Position numbers and translations under genes: made by a program. 43,085 nucleotides of DNA from Ralstonia mannitolilytica (lineage in GTDB: Bacteria > Pseudomonadota > Gammaproteobacteria > Burkholderiales > Burkholderiaceae): NCBI RefSeq assembly GCF_905397375.1, contig NZ_CAJPVG010000020.1, positions 1-43,085 on the forward strand. Reading direction: 5' to 3'. Shown here piece after piece: positions 7,833-16,240 of this stretch. The notes under the pieces are model-generated. The model was given only the letters and a program-made list of their open reading frames with translations. It was not told where the DNA came from and searched no databases. Every line of letters starts with the position of its first letter. Position 1 is the first letter of the stretch.

Positions 7833-8321
7833 TCAGGGGCTCCGCGGGGCGTTCGGCATTGGTCTGTCAACGAGCAGGCTACCCTCAGCATGTCGCCTTG
7901 CAACGAGCCCCGGCAACACCTTCCCGCCGCCGTACACCCACCGGCGAAGTTCAGCGGCGGCAGTCGTCCAATCCCGCTGGTTGACCCGCCGCCGCAGCGT
8001 CGAGGTCTGCAGCCGCCCCGCGCCGAGGTTGAACGTGAAATCCACGATGGCTGCGAGCCGGTTCTCGGGCTCCGTAGCCAGCACCGGGCAATAGCGCAGT
8101 GTGGCGGCGAGCGCCACCTTCAGATCCTGGGCGAGGTAGGCCTCGGCCTCTGCTTCGGTGATCGGCGGGTGCTTCGGATCGCAGAGGTGACCATAGCCGA
8201 TCGTCGGATAGCCGGCCGGACAGATGTACGGATAGGCGCGGTTGGGATCGTGCTTGGGCACGCGGTGGAAGCCCTCAAAGCGCTTGGCCAACTCGATGGC
8301 CGCTTGCGGCACGGGGATCAC
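7833..8321 (-). CDS. phage endolysin, glycoside hydrolase family 24 lysozyme
   Basis: This 162-residue muramidase would degrade peptidoglycan at lysis. The T4/P22-type pattern is present: E16 in AKRFEGFH, then C34-PAGYPT40 followed by IGYGH. The downstream helix region (RLAAIVDFTFNLGAG) is typical of the family. The cysteine where T4 has aspartate is common in prophage enzymes. The GTG start at 8321 overlaps the end of the holin-like gene by 4 bp, so holin and lysin are coupled. There is no obvious N-terminal signal-anchor, so export probably relies on the holin. This is the last recognisable phage gene on the left. A 107-bp gap separates it from the methyltransferase. Confidence 0.88.
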   Translation of the reverse strand: MIPVPQAAIELAKRFEGFHRVPKHDPNRAYPYICPAGYPTIGYGHLCDPKHPPITEAEAEAYLAQDLKVALAATLRYCPVLATEPENRLAAIVDFTFNLGAGRLQTSTLRRRVNQRDWTTAAAELRRWVYGGGKVLPGLVARRHAEGSLLVDRPMPNAPRSP

Positions 8322-8794
8322 GGCCGCACCCGGTCGAACACGCGGCCGAGGAACCAGAAGTTCAGCACCCCGGCCCACAGGGCCTGGTCGGCCTCGGTCC
8401 AGGCCGCCTGGATGGCGGGGATCCAGTCCGCCCCGGCCTCGATGGCACCCACGAAGGCGGCAGTCTTGGCCGCGCAGTACAGCGCCATGAACCAGTAGGT
8501 GATGACGGGCCGCACGCTGCTTGAGAGCGCATCGGCCCAGCGCGCGCCCGATCGCTGTCCCTGGGCGGCCACGGCCTCGCGCAAGGCCTCGATGGCCCCG
8601 GTATTCCACGCCGCATCTGCACTCGCGCCGATCTCGGCCATGCGGCTTGCCCCGCGCAGTTTCTCGAACTCCAAGGCCTTGTCCTGCATGGCGAGTTCGT
8701 GACTGCGCTCGCCCTTGCGGTCGAGCCACTTGAGGATCTCCGGCGCGAGGCGGAAGGCCCCGCCCAGCAGCCCACCGAGCAGGGTCTCGATCAT
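8318..8794 (-). CDS. holin-like membrane protein of the lysis cassette
   Basis: This 158-residue protein starts METLLGGLLGGAFRLAPEI-like (MIETLLGG), has a charged helical stretch (residues 28-60), and then hydrophobic segments around RPVITYWFMALYCAAKTAAF and later ALWAGVLNFWFLGRVF. The layout matches phage holins of the three-segment (3TM) type. It sits directly upstream of the endolysin with a 4-bp overlap and downstream of a DUF6127 gene, also overlapping by 4 bp. The holin role is inferred from position and membrane segments; no functional motif exists to confirm it. Confidence 0.6.
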   Translation of the reverse strand: MIETLLGGLLGGAFRLAPEILKWLDRKGERSHELAMQDKALEFEKLRGASRMAEIGASADAAWNTGAIEALREAVAAQGQRSGARWADALSSSVRPVITYWFMALYCAAKTAAFVGAIEAGADWIPAIQAAWTEADQALWAGVLNFWFLGRVFDRVRP

Positions 8795-9093
8795 TGGCCA
8801 CCTCCCATCAGCTTCAGCTTGAGGGCGCCCCCGACCAGCAGGGCGGCGAGGATGGCGGTCGTGGCCACCTTGATGGTGGTCTGCCATGCCGTGCGGCGCG
8901 CGTCGCGCCAGGCTTCGAGCAGATCGCGCAGTTCGCGGATGTCCCTTGCTGCGTTGCCATTCTCGAGGCCGAGGTGCGCGAGCACCCGCTCGGCCCCGCG
9001 TTCGGCGGCGCGGTCGAGCAGGTCTTCGAAGTCCTCGCGGCGCAGGAGCAGCATGTTCTCGACGAGGGCGGGAGCTTGGGTCGGTTCAGTCAT
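8791..9093 (-). CDS. DUF6127-like small membrane protein
   Basis: This 100-residue protein has a helical, probably coiled, first 65 residues (LLLRREDFEDLLDRAAERG...) and one C-terminal membrane segment (VATTAILAALLVGGALKLKL). It resembles the DUF6127 proteins found before holin genes in many prophages. It may be a second holin or lysis regulator. The start at 9093 follows TGGAGAC, itself 22 bp downstream of a GC-rich hairpin. Confidence 0.6.
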   Translation of the reverse strand: MTEPTQAPALVENMLLLRREDFEDLLDRAAERGAERVLAHLGLENGNAARDIRELRDLLEAWRDARRTAWQTTIKVATTAILAALLVGGALKLKLMGGGQ

Positions 9094-9114
9094 GGGCGGT
9101 CTCCAAAAACGACG

Positions 9115-9135
9115 AACCCGCCACGCGGGCGGGTT
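9115..9135 (-). terminator. hairpin ahead of the lysis genes
   Basis: AACCCGCC (9115-9122) pairs with GGCGGGTT (9128-9135) around a 5-nt loop. On the minus strand it is followed by CGTCGTTTTT, which fits a partial intrinsic terminator between the tail and lysis genes. The same arms recur at 24319-24336 and 35248-35280. Confidence 0.55.
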
Positions 9136-9161
9136 CGGGGATGACGGATCGGGGTAAGGGT

Positions 9162-9512
9162 TCAGACGGAAATGCCGGCGCTCCAGCCGACGGCCTTGTA
9201 GACGGCGAGCCTGTCCTCGGCGGCAATAAAGGCCAGCCAGCCGACCTTCGGGGCGTGGTACTCCCAGGCACCATTGACCCACACCGCGATCTGGTCGGTT
9301 CTGCCGGCCCAGGCGCCGGTCGCACCGGCCGGCACGATGTAGCGCTCGCCGTCCGTGGGACTGGCGGGCGGCGCGGCCGTGGTGCGGCTCGTCACCGACA
9401 GGCCCACGACGGCACCCAGGCGCTTCAGGTTCGCGTCCATGCCGGTGTGCCAGCCGGATTCGCCCAGCGTCCAGCCGTAGGCGAGGCCCAGGTTCGGATC
9501 GGTCTGTGGCAT
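9162..9512 (-). CDS. DUF2793 phage tail-associated protein
   Basis: This 116-residue protein has the DUF2793 pattern: an N-terminal TDPNLGLAYGWTLGESGW repeat-like motif, an Asn-rich LKRLGAVVGL, then a cell-surface-like domain with DGERYIVPAGATGAWAG, IAVWVNGAWEYHAPK and GWLAFIAAE. Such proteins lie at the distal end of siphovirus tail modules and are thought to be virion or host-contact proteins. The start at 9512 is preceded by GAGAGGAG; an upstream ATG at 9530 has no such site. Confidence 0.7.
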   Translation of the reverse strand: MPQTDPNLGLAYGWTLGESGWHTGMDANLKRLGAVVGLSVTSRTTAAPPASPTDGERYIVPAGATGAWAGRTDQIAVWVNGAWEYHAPKVGWLAFIAAEDRLAVYKAVGWSAGISV

Positions 9513-9516
9513 GGGT

Positions 9517-10104
9517 TCAACTCCTCTCAAGGTGGGTCATCGCCCGCCGGTCAGGCAGAGCGCGGCGGTGGTGTTGGTTCGGGTGCTGCCGCCAGTGGCG
9601 GCCGACGAGGGGCAGGTGCAACACGCTGCCCTGCCGGGCCACGAGGCGGGTGAGCAGCCAGTCGGTGCCGGCGTCGAGATCGGCGATGCGTGTCAGCACC
9701 GGCTCGACGGCGCTTCGGCGCATCACGATCAGGCCGTGGACGTGGCTGGCCGAGTGGGCGTGTTGCAAGGCGCTGTAGGCCAGTCGCCGCACGCCGAGGC
9801 TGTCGCCGTGCTCGTCGATCAGGGCCTCGTCGGTGTAGGCCAGCACCGCCTGCGGGTAGGCATCGAGCGCATCGGCCAGGTGCGCGAAGGCGTGGGCCTC
9901 GTAGCGGTCGTCGGGATCGACGAAGGACACGAGCGGCAAGGTCCCTCGCGCGAAGCCCGCCGCGCGGGCCCTCCCGACACACCCCGGGATGCCGGGCAGC
10001 AGGTGCAGGCGGATCGGCGCGCCGGCCAGGCTCGCCAGACACTCCTCGCGCCAGTGCCCGGGCTCGTCGAGGGTGAGCAGGTGCACGTCGATGCGCGCGC
10101 TCAT
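9517..10104 (-). CDS. small family-2-like glycosyltransferase in the tail operon
   Basis: This 195-residue protein looks like a short GT-A glycosyltransferase. IDVHLLTLDEPGHWREECLASL resembles the N-terminal nucleotide-binding strand. VSFVDPDDRYEAHAF near residues 60-75 provides the DxD-type metal and sugar-nucleotide site, and VLAYTDEALI follows. No membrane segment is seen. The ATG sits inside the stop codon of the tail-tip gene (TGATG), so it belongs to the virion operon and is not an isolated insertion. Possible roles are glycosylation of a tail protein or of a host surface receptor during infection. The substrate cannot be read. It is shorter than most family-2 enzymes and lacks their C-terminal half. 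Confidence 0.6.
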   Translation of the reverse strand: MSARIDVHLLTLDEPGHWREECLASLAGAPIRLHLLPGIPGCVGRARAAGFARGTLPLVSFVDPDDRYEAHAFAHLADALDAYPQAVLAYTDEALIDEHGDSLGVRRLAYSALQHAHSASHVHGLIVMRRSAVEPVLTRIADLDAGTDWLLTRLVARQGSVLHLPLVGRHWRQHPNQHHRRALPDRRAMTHLERS

Positions 10105-12377
10105 CACACCCCGCCCCAGTGCTGCCCCCAGCGCAAGCCGTAGCCCGCGCGCTCGACGGTGCGCACTTGCGCCTGCCAGCTCACGAGCCCGTCGCACTCG
10201 GCCTCGATCTCGACGGTGACGCGGTCGCCCGCGACGCCGGCGTCCAGGGCGGCACTGGCCACGTCCCAGGTCCAGGTGTTGCCGGTGAGGCCGGTCTCGC
10301 TGCGCACGAGGGTGCCGTTGCGGTCTCTGATGCGCACGGTGTAGGTTGTGCCCGGCTCGGGGCCGATGTCGCCCTCGTCCTGGCGCACGAGATAGGCCGT
10401 CTGGAGAAGGCGGTCGCGGTGTGCCCAAGTCAGGATCAGGTCGCCGGCGACCACGGCCGGCTCGCGCTGGCCGTTGAGCCGGATGCGCCCGGGTGGGTAC
10501 GGCCGCGCCTGGCGGCCCGCGAGCACGAGGGGCGCACCGTTGGCAGCCAGCACCGCATCCCCTTCGGCGCCGGAGGTGCGCGGGATGGCGACGACGAAGA
10601 CCGACTCGCCCGGCGCGCGCTCGGTGGTCTCGGCGGCCAGCCATTCGCCCACGCCCACCAGCCGGGTGCCGGCCGCGTGGGTCTGCGGCGTGGTGTCGAG
10701 CACCCCGCGGGCGAGATCCACCGTGCCCGCGGTGGCATCGAAGGCGAGGATCGCCACCGCTTCGCGCGGGGCGCCGGCCGCATCGACCAGGTAGGCGTAG
10801 TCGCCGACCGCGAGGCGCTCGGGCTGGGCCAGCGCCGTCACGGGCACGGCCAGCGCATCGGCTTCGCTCGCCGGCAGCGCCTGGCCGAGCGTGAGCAAGG
10901 GCGCGTAGTCCTCCGGGGCCACCGCCTCGAGCTCACTGCTCGCTGCTCCCGTGGCGAGCTGCCAGTTCAACTGCCCCGTGCCGCCCGCGCAGGCCAGGGC
11001 CCCCACGTAGGTGTCCGTGTCGGTGAGGGTGGCGAGATCGGCCCGCGACAGCCGCCGCGCGAGTTCCCAGTACGGCACCTCGACCGCCAGCACCAGGGCC
11101 GGCGGCAGCGCCTCCAGCGGCGGCTCCTCGAGGCGCGGCGGGGTGGGCGTGAGCACGGTCTGGCCCATGCCGAAGACGTCCTCCACGGCCTCGATGCGCC
11201 ATTCGGTGGCGCCCAGCGTGCCGGTGTCGATGCCGGTCACGCGCACCACCATGCGCTCGATGCCCAGGCGTGGCCAATGCAGCAGGAACACCTCCCCCGG
11301 CAGGGGCGGACGCTCCAGGGCGCCGGGGACGATGGTCAAGGTCATGCGCGCCAGGGGCGAGCCGAGTGCGCGCAGGTCGCGCAGCGCCAGCCGCGCGGCC
11401 AGCGGCCCGTGGTTCACGCCCGGATAGTCGCGCCGCTGGTTGATCACCCCGCCTTGCAGTTGGATCGCGGCGAGGTTCTCCACCGTGACGGTGGACTCCT
11501 TGGCCGTCGCCCAGTCGGTGTAGACCACGGTGATCTCGTTGGGCAGTTCCCCCCACTGCGCGCGCTCGAAGCGCTCCACGCGCACGATCTCGTCGGGGCC
11601 CAGCACCGGCAGCCCGTCGATCCAGTAATCGTCGCGCAGGAGCTTCAATTCGAACGTGCCTTGCTCCGGGTCGAGGTAGAGGATGCCGCCGACGTGGTCG
11701 AGCACCTGGGCGATGAAGGCCTCGATCGGCTGCTGGCGCGTCCAGACCAGGTTCAGGCCGAAGCCTTCGGCTTCGAGCGCCCAGGCCGCGTTCCAGAAGC
11801 TTGCGCCGAGGGTGGACGGCGGATAGCCCATGCCCCAGTGCGGGTCGGTGAGGCACTGCACCAGGATGTGCGCCGGGTTCATGCCGACGGTGAGATGGGT
11901 GCCGGTGTCGGCATCCCAGGCCCGCACCTCGGCGTTCCAGGGCATCCAGGGTTCGTCGTGCCAGCCCGCCGTGAAGCGTCGCACCCGCACCGCCCAGGGC
12001 TTGAGGTAGGGGTTGTTCGCGGCGAACAGGATCTTGCGCGCCACGAGCGACAGCACCCCGCGGAAGGCCGGGATCGCCGCGCCCAGGCGGCTCATCAGGT
12101 AGTCGTTGCGGTCTTGCGCGGCACTGCCTGCGAGCACGTCGAGGTCGCCCACCACGCCGCCTTCGCGTTCGTCGCCGCCGAAGAGCGTGGGCCGATCGAT
12201 GCGCAGGCGCCCCAGCCCATGGCCGCTCGGCAGCGGCACGCGGCTCGCGTCGCCCCAGGCGCTGCGGTCGCCGACCTGGATCTCCTGCACCGCATCCACC
12301 GGCCCCTGGCACAGCACCAGGTGCATGCCGATCCGGTAGCGGTAGCCGACGGTCTGCTTCTTGCGGCGGCCGCCCAT
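10104..12377 (-). CDS. phage tail tip / host-contact protein (J-like position)
   Basis: This 757-residue protein opens with GGRRKKQTVGYRYRIGMHLV, typical of tail-tip baseplate proteins of GTA-like and lambda-like siphoviruses. Its middle part (TVGMNPAHILVQCLTDPHWG, AQVLDHVGGILYLDPEQGTF) matches the phage tail region that forms the hub rings. The C-terminal third carries a fibronectin-III-like stretch (PPGRIRLNGQREPAVVAGD...) that may contact the host. It occupies lambda gene J's position but is shorter than J (about 1130 residues). It is followed by the glycosyltransferase and preceded by two small genes. Confidence 0.8.
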   Translation of the reverse strand: MGGRRKKQTVGYRYRIGMHLVLCQGPVDAVQEIQVGDRSAWGDASRVPLPSGHGLGRLRIDRPTLFGGDEREGGVVGDLDVLAGSAAQDRNDYLMSRLGAAIPAFRGVLSLVARKILFAANNPYLKPWAVRVRRFTAGWHDEPWMPWNAEVRAWDADTGTHLTVGMNPAHILVQCLTDPHWGMGYPPSTLGASFWNAAWALEAEGFGLNLVWTRQQPIEAFIAQVLDHVGGILYLDPEQGTFELKLLRDDYWIDGLPVLGPDEIVRVERFERAQWGELPNEITVVYTDWATAKESTVTVENLAAIQLQGGVINQRRDYPGVNHGPLAARLALRDLRALGSPLARMTLTIVPGALERPPLPGEVFLLHWPRLGIERMVVRVTGIDTGTLGATEWRIEAVEDVFGMGQTVLTPTPPRLEEPPLEALPPALVLAVEVPYWELARRLSRADLATLTDTDTYVGALACAGGTGQLNWQLATGAASSELEAVAPEDYAPLLTLGQALPASEADALAVPVTALAQPERLAVGDYAYLVDAAGAPREAVAILAFDATAGTVDLARGVLDTTPQTHAAGTRLVGVGEWLAAETTERAPGESVFVVAIPRTSGAEGDAVLAANGAPLVLAGRQARPYPPGRIRLNGQREPAVVAGDLILTWAHRDRLLQTAYLVRQDEGDIGPEPGTTYTVRIRDRNGTLVRSETGLTGNTWTWDVASAALDAGVAGDRVTVEIEAECDGLVSWQAQVRTVERAGYGLRWGQHWGGV

Positions 12378-12586
12378 CAGCGCGGCTCCTCATGGCAGGC
12401 CTGCGCGACCTCGACCACGCGCCGCGCCATCGCGTCGCCGGTGGCCAGCAGCACGGAGGCGGGCAGCCCCCGGGCGAGGAAGTCACGGAAGTCCAGGCCC
12501 TGGCGTGCGAACCAGGTGCGCGTGCCGTGCACGCACAGACCGGCGGCGCGCACGTGGGCGATGGTGACGAGGACGTCGGCGCTCAT
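12377..12586 (-). CDS. small phage protein before the tail tip gene, unknown
   Basis: This 69-residue protein (MSADVLVTIAHVRAAGLCVH...) has no family I recognise. Gene-by-gene overlaps on both sides (4 bp with the upstream membrane gene, 1 bp with the tip gene) show it is part of the tail-tip operon. A helix and the pattern GLDFRDFLARGLPASVLLATGD suggest a small soluble assembly factor. Homologous small genes sit at the same place in related prophages. Confidence 0.6.
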   Translation of the reverse strand: MSADVLVTIAHVRAAGLCVHGTRTWFARQGLDFRDFLARGLPASVLLATGDAMARRVVEVAQACHEEPR

Positions 12587-12810
12587 TTCTTGCCGCCCTT
12601 CTTCTTGATCGGTTCGGCCTCCAGGTCGCCGTACCACACGACGTTGGCGCCGCGCAGCAGCACTGCGCCGAAGACGACTGGGATCGGTCGGCCCTCCTCG
12701 GCCGTGGGCGCGTCGAGGTCGGAGAGTTCGGCGGGTTTCGGGGTGGGCGGTTTGGGCGCGAGGGCGACGGAGACCAGCGCGGCGACGACGATGACGGCGA
12801 GGTACCACAT
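12583..12810 (-). CDS. small membrane-anchored phage tail protein
   Basis: This 75-residue protein begins with a hydrophobic helix (WYLAVIVVAALVSVALA), followed by PKPPTPKPAELSDLDAPTAEEG and a conserved-looking RPIPVVFGAVLLRGANVVWYG. The latter resembles the start of tail-tip proteins that report a ring interface (VVFG...GPNVVWYGD). It ends in a lysine-rich tail. AAGGAG lies at the right distance upstream of the ATG at 12810. Probable role: a tail-tip assembly factor ahead of the hub protein, at the position of lambda gene I. Confidence 0.6.
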   Translation of the reverse strand: MWYLAVIVVAALVSVALAPKPPTPKPAELSDLDAPTAEEGRPIPVVFGAVLLRGANVVWYGDLEAEPIKKKGGKK

Positions 12811-12823
12811 GCAATCGATCTCC

Positions 12824-13609
12824 TTAGAAGACGCCCGTCGAGAACGGGTTCTTGGTGGGGATGAAGGGAAATCCGCCGTAGTTGTCGAGGTTGTTAAAGC
12901 GCGCGGCGCAGGTGGACACGCTGTGATCGCAGCCGGCCACGAGGTCGACGAGCGTCTGCGGCGCAAGCCCCACCGGGTAGAGCAGTTCCACGCCTTCGGT
13001 CGATTCGCTCACGATCATGTGGCGCGCGCCTGCCGGCGTCTGCAACCAGCCGCCGGCGAGCATGCCGGCCACCTCGGGCGGGAGGCTCGCCAGTTCCACC
13101 TGGCGGCCTTCGGAGCGGATCACTTCGGCGGTGGCCGAGATCGGCGTCGCCCCGCACGCGGCCGAATACAGCACGTGCGAGCAGGCGCGGCTGTAGAGCC
13201 GCCTGAGACCAATGCGCTTCAAGCTCACCTGGGCGGACTCGCAGCGGATGCGCGCAGAGTCATCGGCCACCTCCACCCCGAGCACGCGGCCCATCCAGCG
13301 CGTGCCGGACAGCCACCAGGCATCGTCCCAGTCGGCGCGCTGCGCCACGCGCAGCCGCACCGTGGTCGCCTCGCCGGTGAGGGTCGCCTGCAGCAGATGC
13401 CGCACGAGGGCGTGGTCGGGCGGCAGCCTCAACTCCAGCGCCGACTTGGCCGCCTCGGCCCCGAGCGCGAGCGCACTGCGCTCGAGGGGGCAGCGCTCGT
13501 AGCGCTGGCCGCCGATCTCCACGTCGAACTCGTGCGGGGTGAGGTGGAAGCGGCCGCTCGCGCCTTCGAAGGCGTAGAGCTCGACCTCGGACAAGGGCCC
13601 TTCGTTCAT
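12824..13609 (-). CDS. phage BR0599 / DUF2163 family tail protein
   Basis: This 261-residue protein carries the DUF2163 features. VELYAFEGASGRFHLTPHEFDV opens the N-terminal domain and YERCPLERSALAL follows. The C-terminal half contains three or more cysteines (RACSHVLYSAACG, VAGCDHSVSTCAARFNNLDNYGGFPFIPTKNPF), characteristic of the zinc-binding C-terminal domain of this family in GTA-like tails, where the protein forms a distal-tail or hub ring. It lies between a 519-residue tail protein and the small membrane protein in a tightly packed operon. Confidence 0.8.
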   Translation of the reverse strand: MNEGPLSEVELYAFEGASGRFHLTPHEFDVEIGGQRYERCPLERSALALGAEAAKSALELRLPPDHALVRHLLQATLTGEATTVRLRVAQRADWDDAWWLSGTRWMGRVLGVEVADDSARIRCESAQVSLKRIGLRRLYSRACSHVLYSAACGATPISATAEVIRSEGRQVELASLPPEVAGMLAGGWLQTPAGARHMIVSESTEGVELLYPVGLAPQTLVDLVAGCDHSVSTCAARFNNLDNYGGFPFIPTKNPFSTGVF

Positions 13610-13611
13610 GC

Positions 13612-15171
13612 TCAGGACGGGGTGTAGGTGATGCGATCGTTGCCGCGCGGCTCGGGCAGCAGGCGCAGGGTCAGGGGCATCTCGACTGCTTCGGGCGTGT
13701 GCCAGTACAGATCGACGGCGTCGTGGTCGAGCCGGCAGCGGGCCAGACGCAGGACGCGGCTGCCGGCGGGCACCGCGGCATCGAGGCCCGAGCGCAAGAC
13801 GAGCACGCCGCCGGCGTCTTGATGGAACGCGCCGGTGAGGACGGCCTGGCGCGTGCCGTCGGGGTGCAGGATCAGCGCGGCGGCCGGGCGGTGCCAGAAG
13901 GCGGCGCCGGCCTCGGCGTCCACGCGCAAATAGCCTGCATCCGCATCGGCCTCGTCCTGCACGCGCAGCACCGGGGCCAGCCCGTCGGGCAGCCAACAGG
14001 CACCGAGCCGCCCCTGGGCGCGGTACAGCCGCGCGCGCCAGCGGGCGATGTCCTCGCGCCCCGTGGCGAGATAGCGGCGCTGGAAGGTGCTCGTCGGCCA
14101 CGGGTCGTCACGGCGCACCCAGGGGTCGGCGGGCGAGAGGTCCTGACGCGTGACCGCGCCATCCGCCGTATGGGTGGGGTCGTCGCGCCAGTTGCCATCG
14201 GGCCAGACGGGCAGGCCGTCGAGCCAGGGATCGTCGAGCCGCCCTTCGTCGGGCAGCGGCTCGAAGGCCACCTGCGCGGTGACGCTGCCCGCATCGAGGC
14301 CGGGCACCCACTGCGCGAACTCGGCCGGCTCCACCGCGAGGCCCTCGACCAGGGGCAGGACGGTCGCCCCTGCAGGAACCGCCCGTGCCAGCGGCTCGGT
14401 GAGCCACAGGCGCTCGGGCTCCACGTCGGCCAGTTGCAGCACCTGCCAGCAGTCCGCGGCCATCAGCAGCGCGAAGCGACGATCCGCAGGCCAGTGCAGG
14501 CCGTCTTCCTCCAGGCGCAGCTTGGCTGCGGCCGGCGCGAAGCCCGCCGCATCCACCGGCGTCACTGGAAGCAGCCGCGCGCCCCTGTCCGCCGCCGAGG
14601 TCAGCCGCACCGCGTGTTGCGGCAGCGGCCACCACGCGAGCCGGCCCAGATGGTCGGCCAGCCAGTCGGCCACCAGCGCGTCGCTCGCGCGAGCGTGGCC
14701 CACGTGGTAGGTCAGGAAGCGCCGCGGCACGCGCCGCAGGCCCTGTCTCGCCTCGTTGCCGGAGGCGAGCCGCGCCACGCCGGTCTTCCACTCCAGCCGC
14801 TCGATGAGGGGCTCGGCCCAGTCGTGGCGGAAGGCGAACACCCCGCGCTGGGCCTCGGGCCAGGGCGTCTCGCCGAAGGCCTCCATCGCTTCTGTGACCA
14901 TCGCCGCCGCGGCGGTATCGCGGCGCAACACCTCGACCCAGAGGGCCGGGGCGTGCAGCGGCGGTGCGTGCTCCGCCAGCGCTTCGACCCACAGCGTCGG
15001 CAGACGAGCGCCCGGCAGCGGCTGGGCCGAGGTCTCGGCCAGCGCCGTGGCGGCCAGCGCCCCGAAGGCCGCGCGCGAGATCGCCTCGGCCCGTTGCTCG
15101 ACAACGCTCACCCCCGGCGTGGGTTGGCCACCGACCTCGGCCACCACCTCAGGCAGGATCCGATCCGTCAT
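13612..15171 (-). CDS. phage tail protein, unknown family, in the tail-tip operon
   Basis: This 519-residue protein has no family I can name. Several tryptophan- and proline-rich blocks (LPTLWVEALAEHAPP, LWVEVLRRD, LTEPLARAVPAGATVLPLVEG) and a C-terminal DLYWHTPEAVEMPLTLRLLP suggest repeated beta-rich domains as in a virion protein. It starts in the stop codon of the upstream gene (ATGA) and ends 3 bp before the DUF2163 gene start. The tail role is inferred from position between the tape measure and tip genes. Confidence 0.6.
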   Translation of the reverse strand: MTDRILPEVVAEVGGQPTPGVSVVEQRAEAISRAAFGALAATALAETSAQPLPGARLPTLWVEALAEHAPPLHAPALWVEVLRRDTAAAAMVTEAMEAFGETPWPEAQRGVFAFRHDWAEPLIERLEWKTGVARLASGNEARQGLRRVPRRFLTYHVGHARASDALVADWLADHLGRLAWWPLPQHAVRLTSAADRGARLLPVTPVDAAGFAPAAAKLRLEEDGLHWPADRRFALLMAADCWQVLQLADVEPERLWLTEPLARAVPAGATVLPLVEGLAVEPAEFAQWVPGLDAGSVTAQVAFEPLPDEGRLDDPWLDGLPVWPDGNWRDDPTHTADGAVTRQDLSPADPWVRRDDPWPTSTFQRRYLATGREDIARWRARLYRAQGRLGACWLPDGLAPVLRVQDEADADAGYLRVDAEAGAAFWHRPAAALILHPDGTRQAVLTGAFHQDAGGVLVLRSGLDAAVPAGSRVLRLARCRLDHDAVDLYWHTPEAVEMPLTLRLLPEPRGNDRITYTPS

Positions 15172-16238
15172 GCCGACTCCAGCCCGAACTCGGCCGTGTT
15201 GAAGGCGCCTTCCGTCCACTGGACGTTGCCGTTCGGGTTGCGCTCGAACACCGCCGTGTGCCAGGCCAGTTGCTCTTGCAGGACGATGTCTGGCCCGACT
15301 GCGGTACTCGCGCCGCTGGCCACGAGCCCGCGCACGCGGCCGGTGCCCGCATCCGTCTTGCGCGCGAGCAGGGTCACCTGCACGCCGTGGATCGCCGGGG
15401 TGGTCATCACGGGCAGCGCCTCGACGTCGAACGTCTGGCGCAGGCCCGCCGTGGCCGCGCGCAGCGCCGTCGTCTCATCGCCGTCGCTCGCCGCAGCCCA
15501 AGCGGGCAGTCCCGCGGGCTCGACCGTCCATTGGTTCAGTGCGCCGTTCGCCTGGGCTTTGAGCGCATCCACCCGTACGTCGCCGAGGAAGGTGTTGTTG
15601 ATCGTGCCCGAGGTGTCGGCGAGGTAGAGGTCGTCCACATCGACGGTGACCGGGCAGGGTTGGCCCGGCACGCTGCCTGCGAAGGCGGTGAGCAACTTCC
15701 CGCCGCCCTGGGTGGTGTTCTGCGCCGACAGGGTGATCGCGAGCACGCCGTTGAGGCGCACGTTCAACGTGCCGTTGCTCGTGCCCTGCACGACCTGCAG
15801 TTCGACGTAGTGCCACCCCCGCACGGCCGCCGTCATGACCGAGGTCGAGATCAACTGGTCCCAGCCGCTCATCCCCGATCCCGTCCGCCGGTAGAGCTTG
15901 AGCCGGCCGTCCTCACCGATGCGCACGAGGTGCGCCACCTGCGCGGTGGTGTCGCGCACGCCGAGCAACACCGGCTCCTCACCGGTGTTCTCGAACGGCG
16001 CCACGCGCAGCGCCGCACCCACGATGAGGCTGGTGCGCCCGGTCTCCAGGTTCTTGACGTAGCCGCCGCCGGCACCTGCCGGCAGGCGCAAGGCATAGGA
16101 CGCGGGTCGCCGGCCCTGGATGCGCGTGGCCTGCGGCGACAGATACGCCGCCTTGCCGCGCGCGAGCCACGGATCGCCGAAGGGGTCGAGTGCCTGCGGG
16201 TCGTAGTGATCGAAACCGTCGATGAAGAGCAAGGCCAT
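15168..16238 (-). CDS. phage tail protein with lectin-like (LamG-type) fold
   Basis: This 356-residue protein starts MALLFIDGFDHYD, a signature of tail proteins with a jelly-roll or LamG-like first half. LIVGAALRVAPF, WHYVELQVVQGTSNGTLNVRL and VDVDDLYLADT are consistent with a concanavalin-type sandwich of about 230 residues. The C-terminal part continues with LGDVRVDALKAQANGAL and FERNPNGNVQWTEGAFN. It directly follows the tape measure gene (2-bp gap), where the distal tail protein lies in related phages. Binding to sugars is possible but not demonstrated. Confidence 0.65.
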   Translation of the reverse strand: MALLFIDGFDHYDPQALDPFGDPWLARGKAAYLSPQATRIQGRRPASYALRLPAGAGGGYVKNLETGRTSLIVGAALRVAPFENTGEEPVLLGVRDTTAQVAHLVRIGEDGRLKLYRRTGSGMSGWDQLISTSVMTAAVRGWHYVELQVVQGTSNGTLNVRLNGVLAITLSAQNTTQGGGKLLTAFAGSVPGQPCPVTVDVDDLYLADTSGTINNTFLGDVRVDALKAQANGALNQWTVEPAGLPAWAAASDGDETTALRAATAGLRQTFDVEALPVMTTPAIHGVQVTLLARKTDAGTGRVRGLVASGASTAVGPDIVLQEQLAWHTAVFERNPNGNVQWTEGAFNTAEFGLESA

Positions 16239-16240
16239 GG

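Noticed and set aside
10119..12608. Very long + strand open frame opposite the tail-tip gene
   Set aside because: Composition is Arg/Gly/Ala/His-rich shadow coding typical of GC-rich antisense; the minus strand gene has clear tail motifs and tight operon spacing. The same applies to long + frames at 13699-15627 and 16325-18049.
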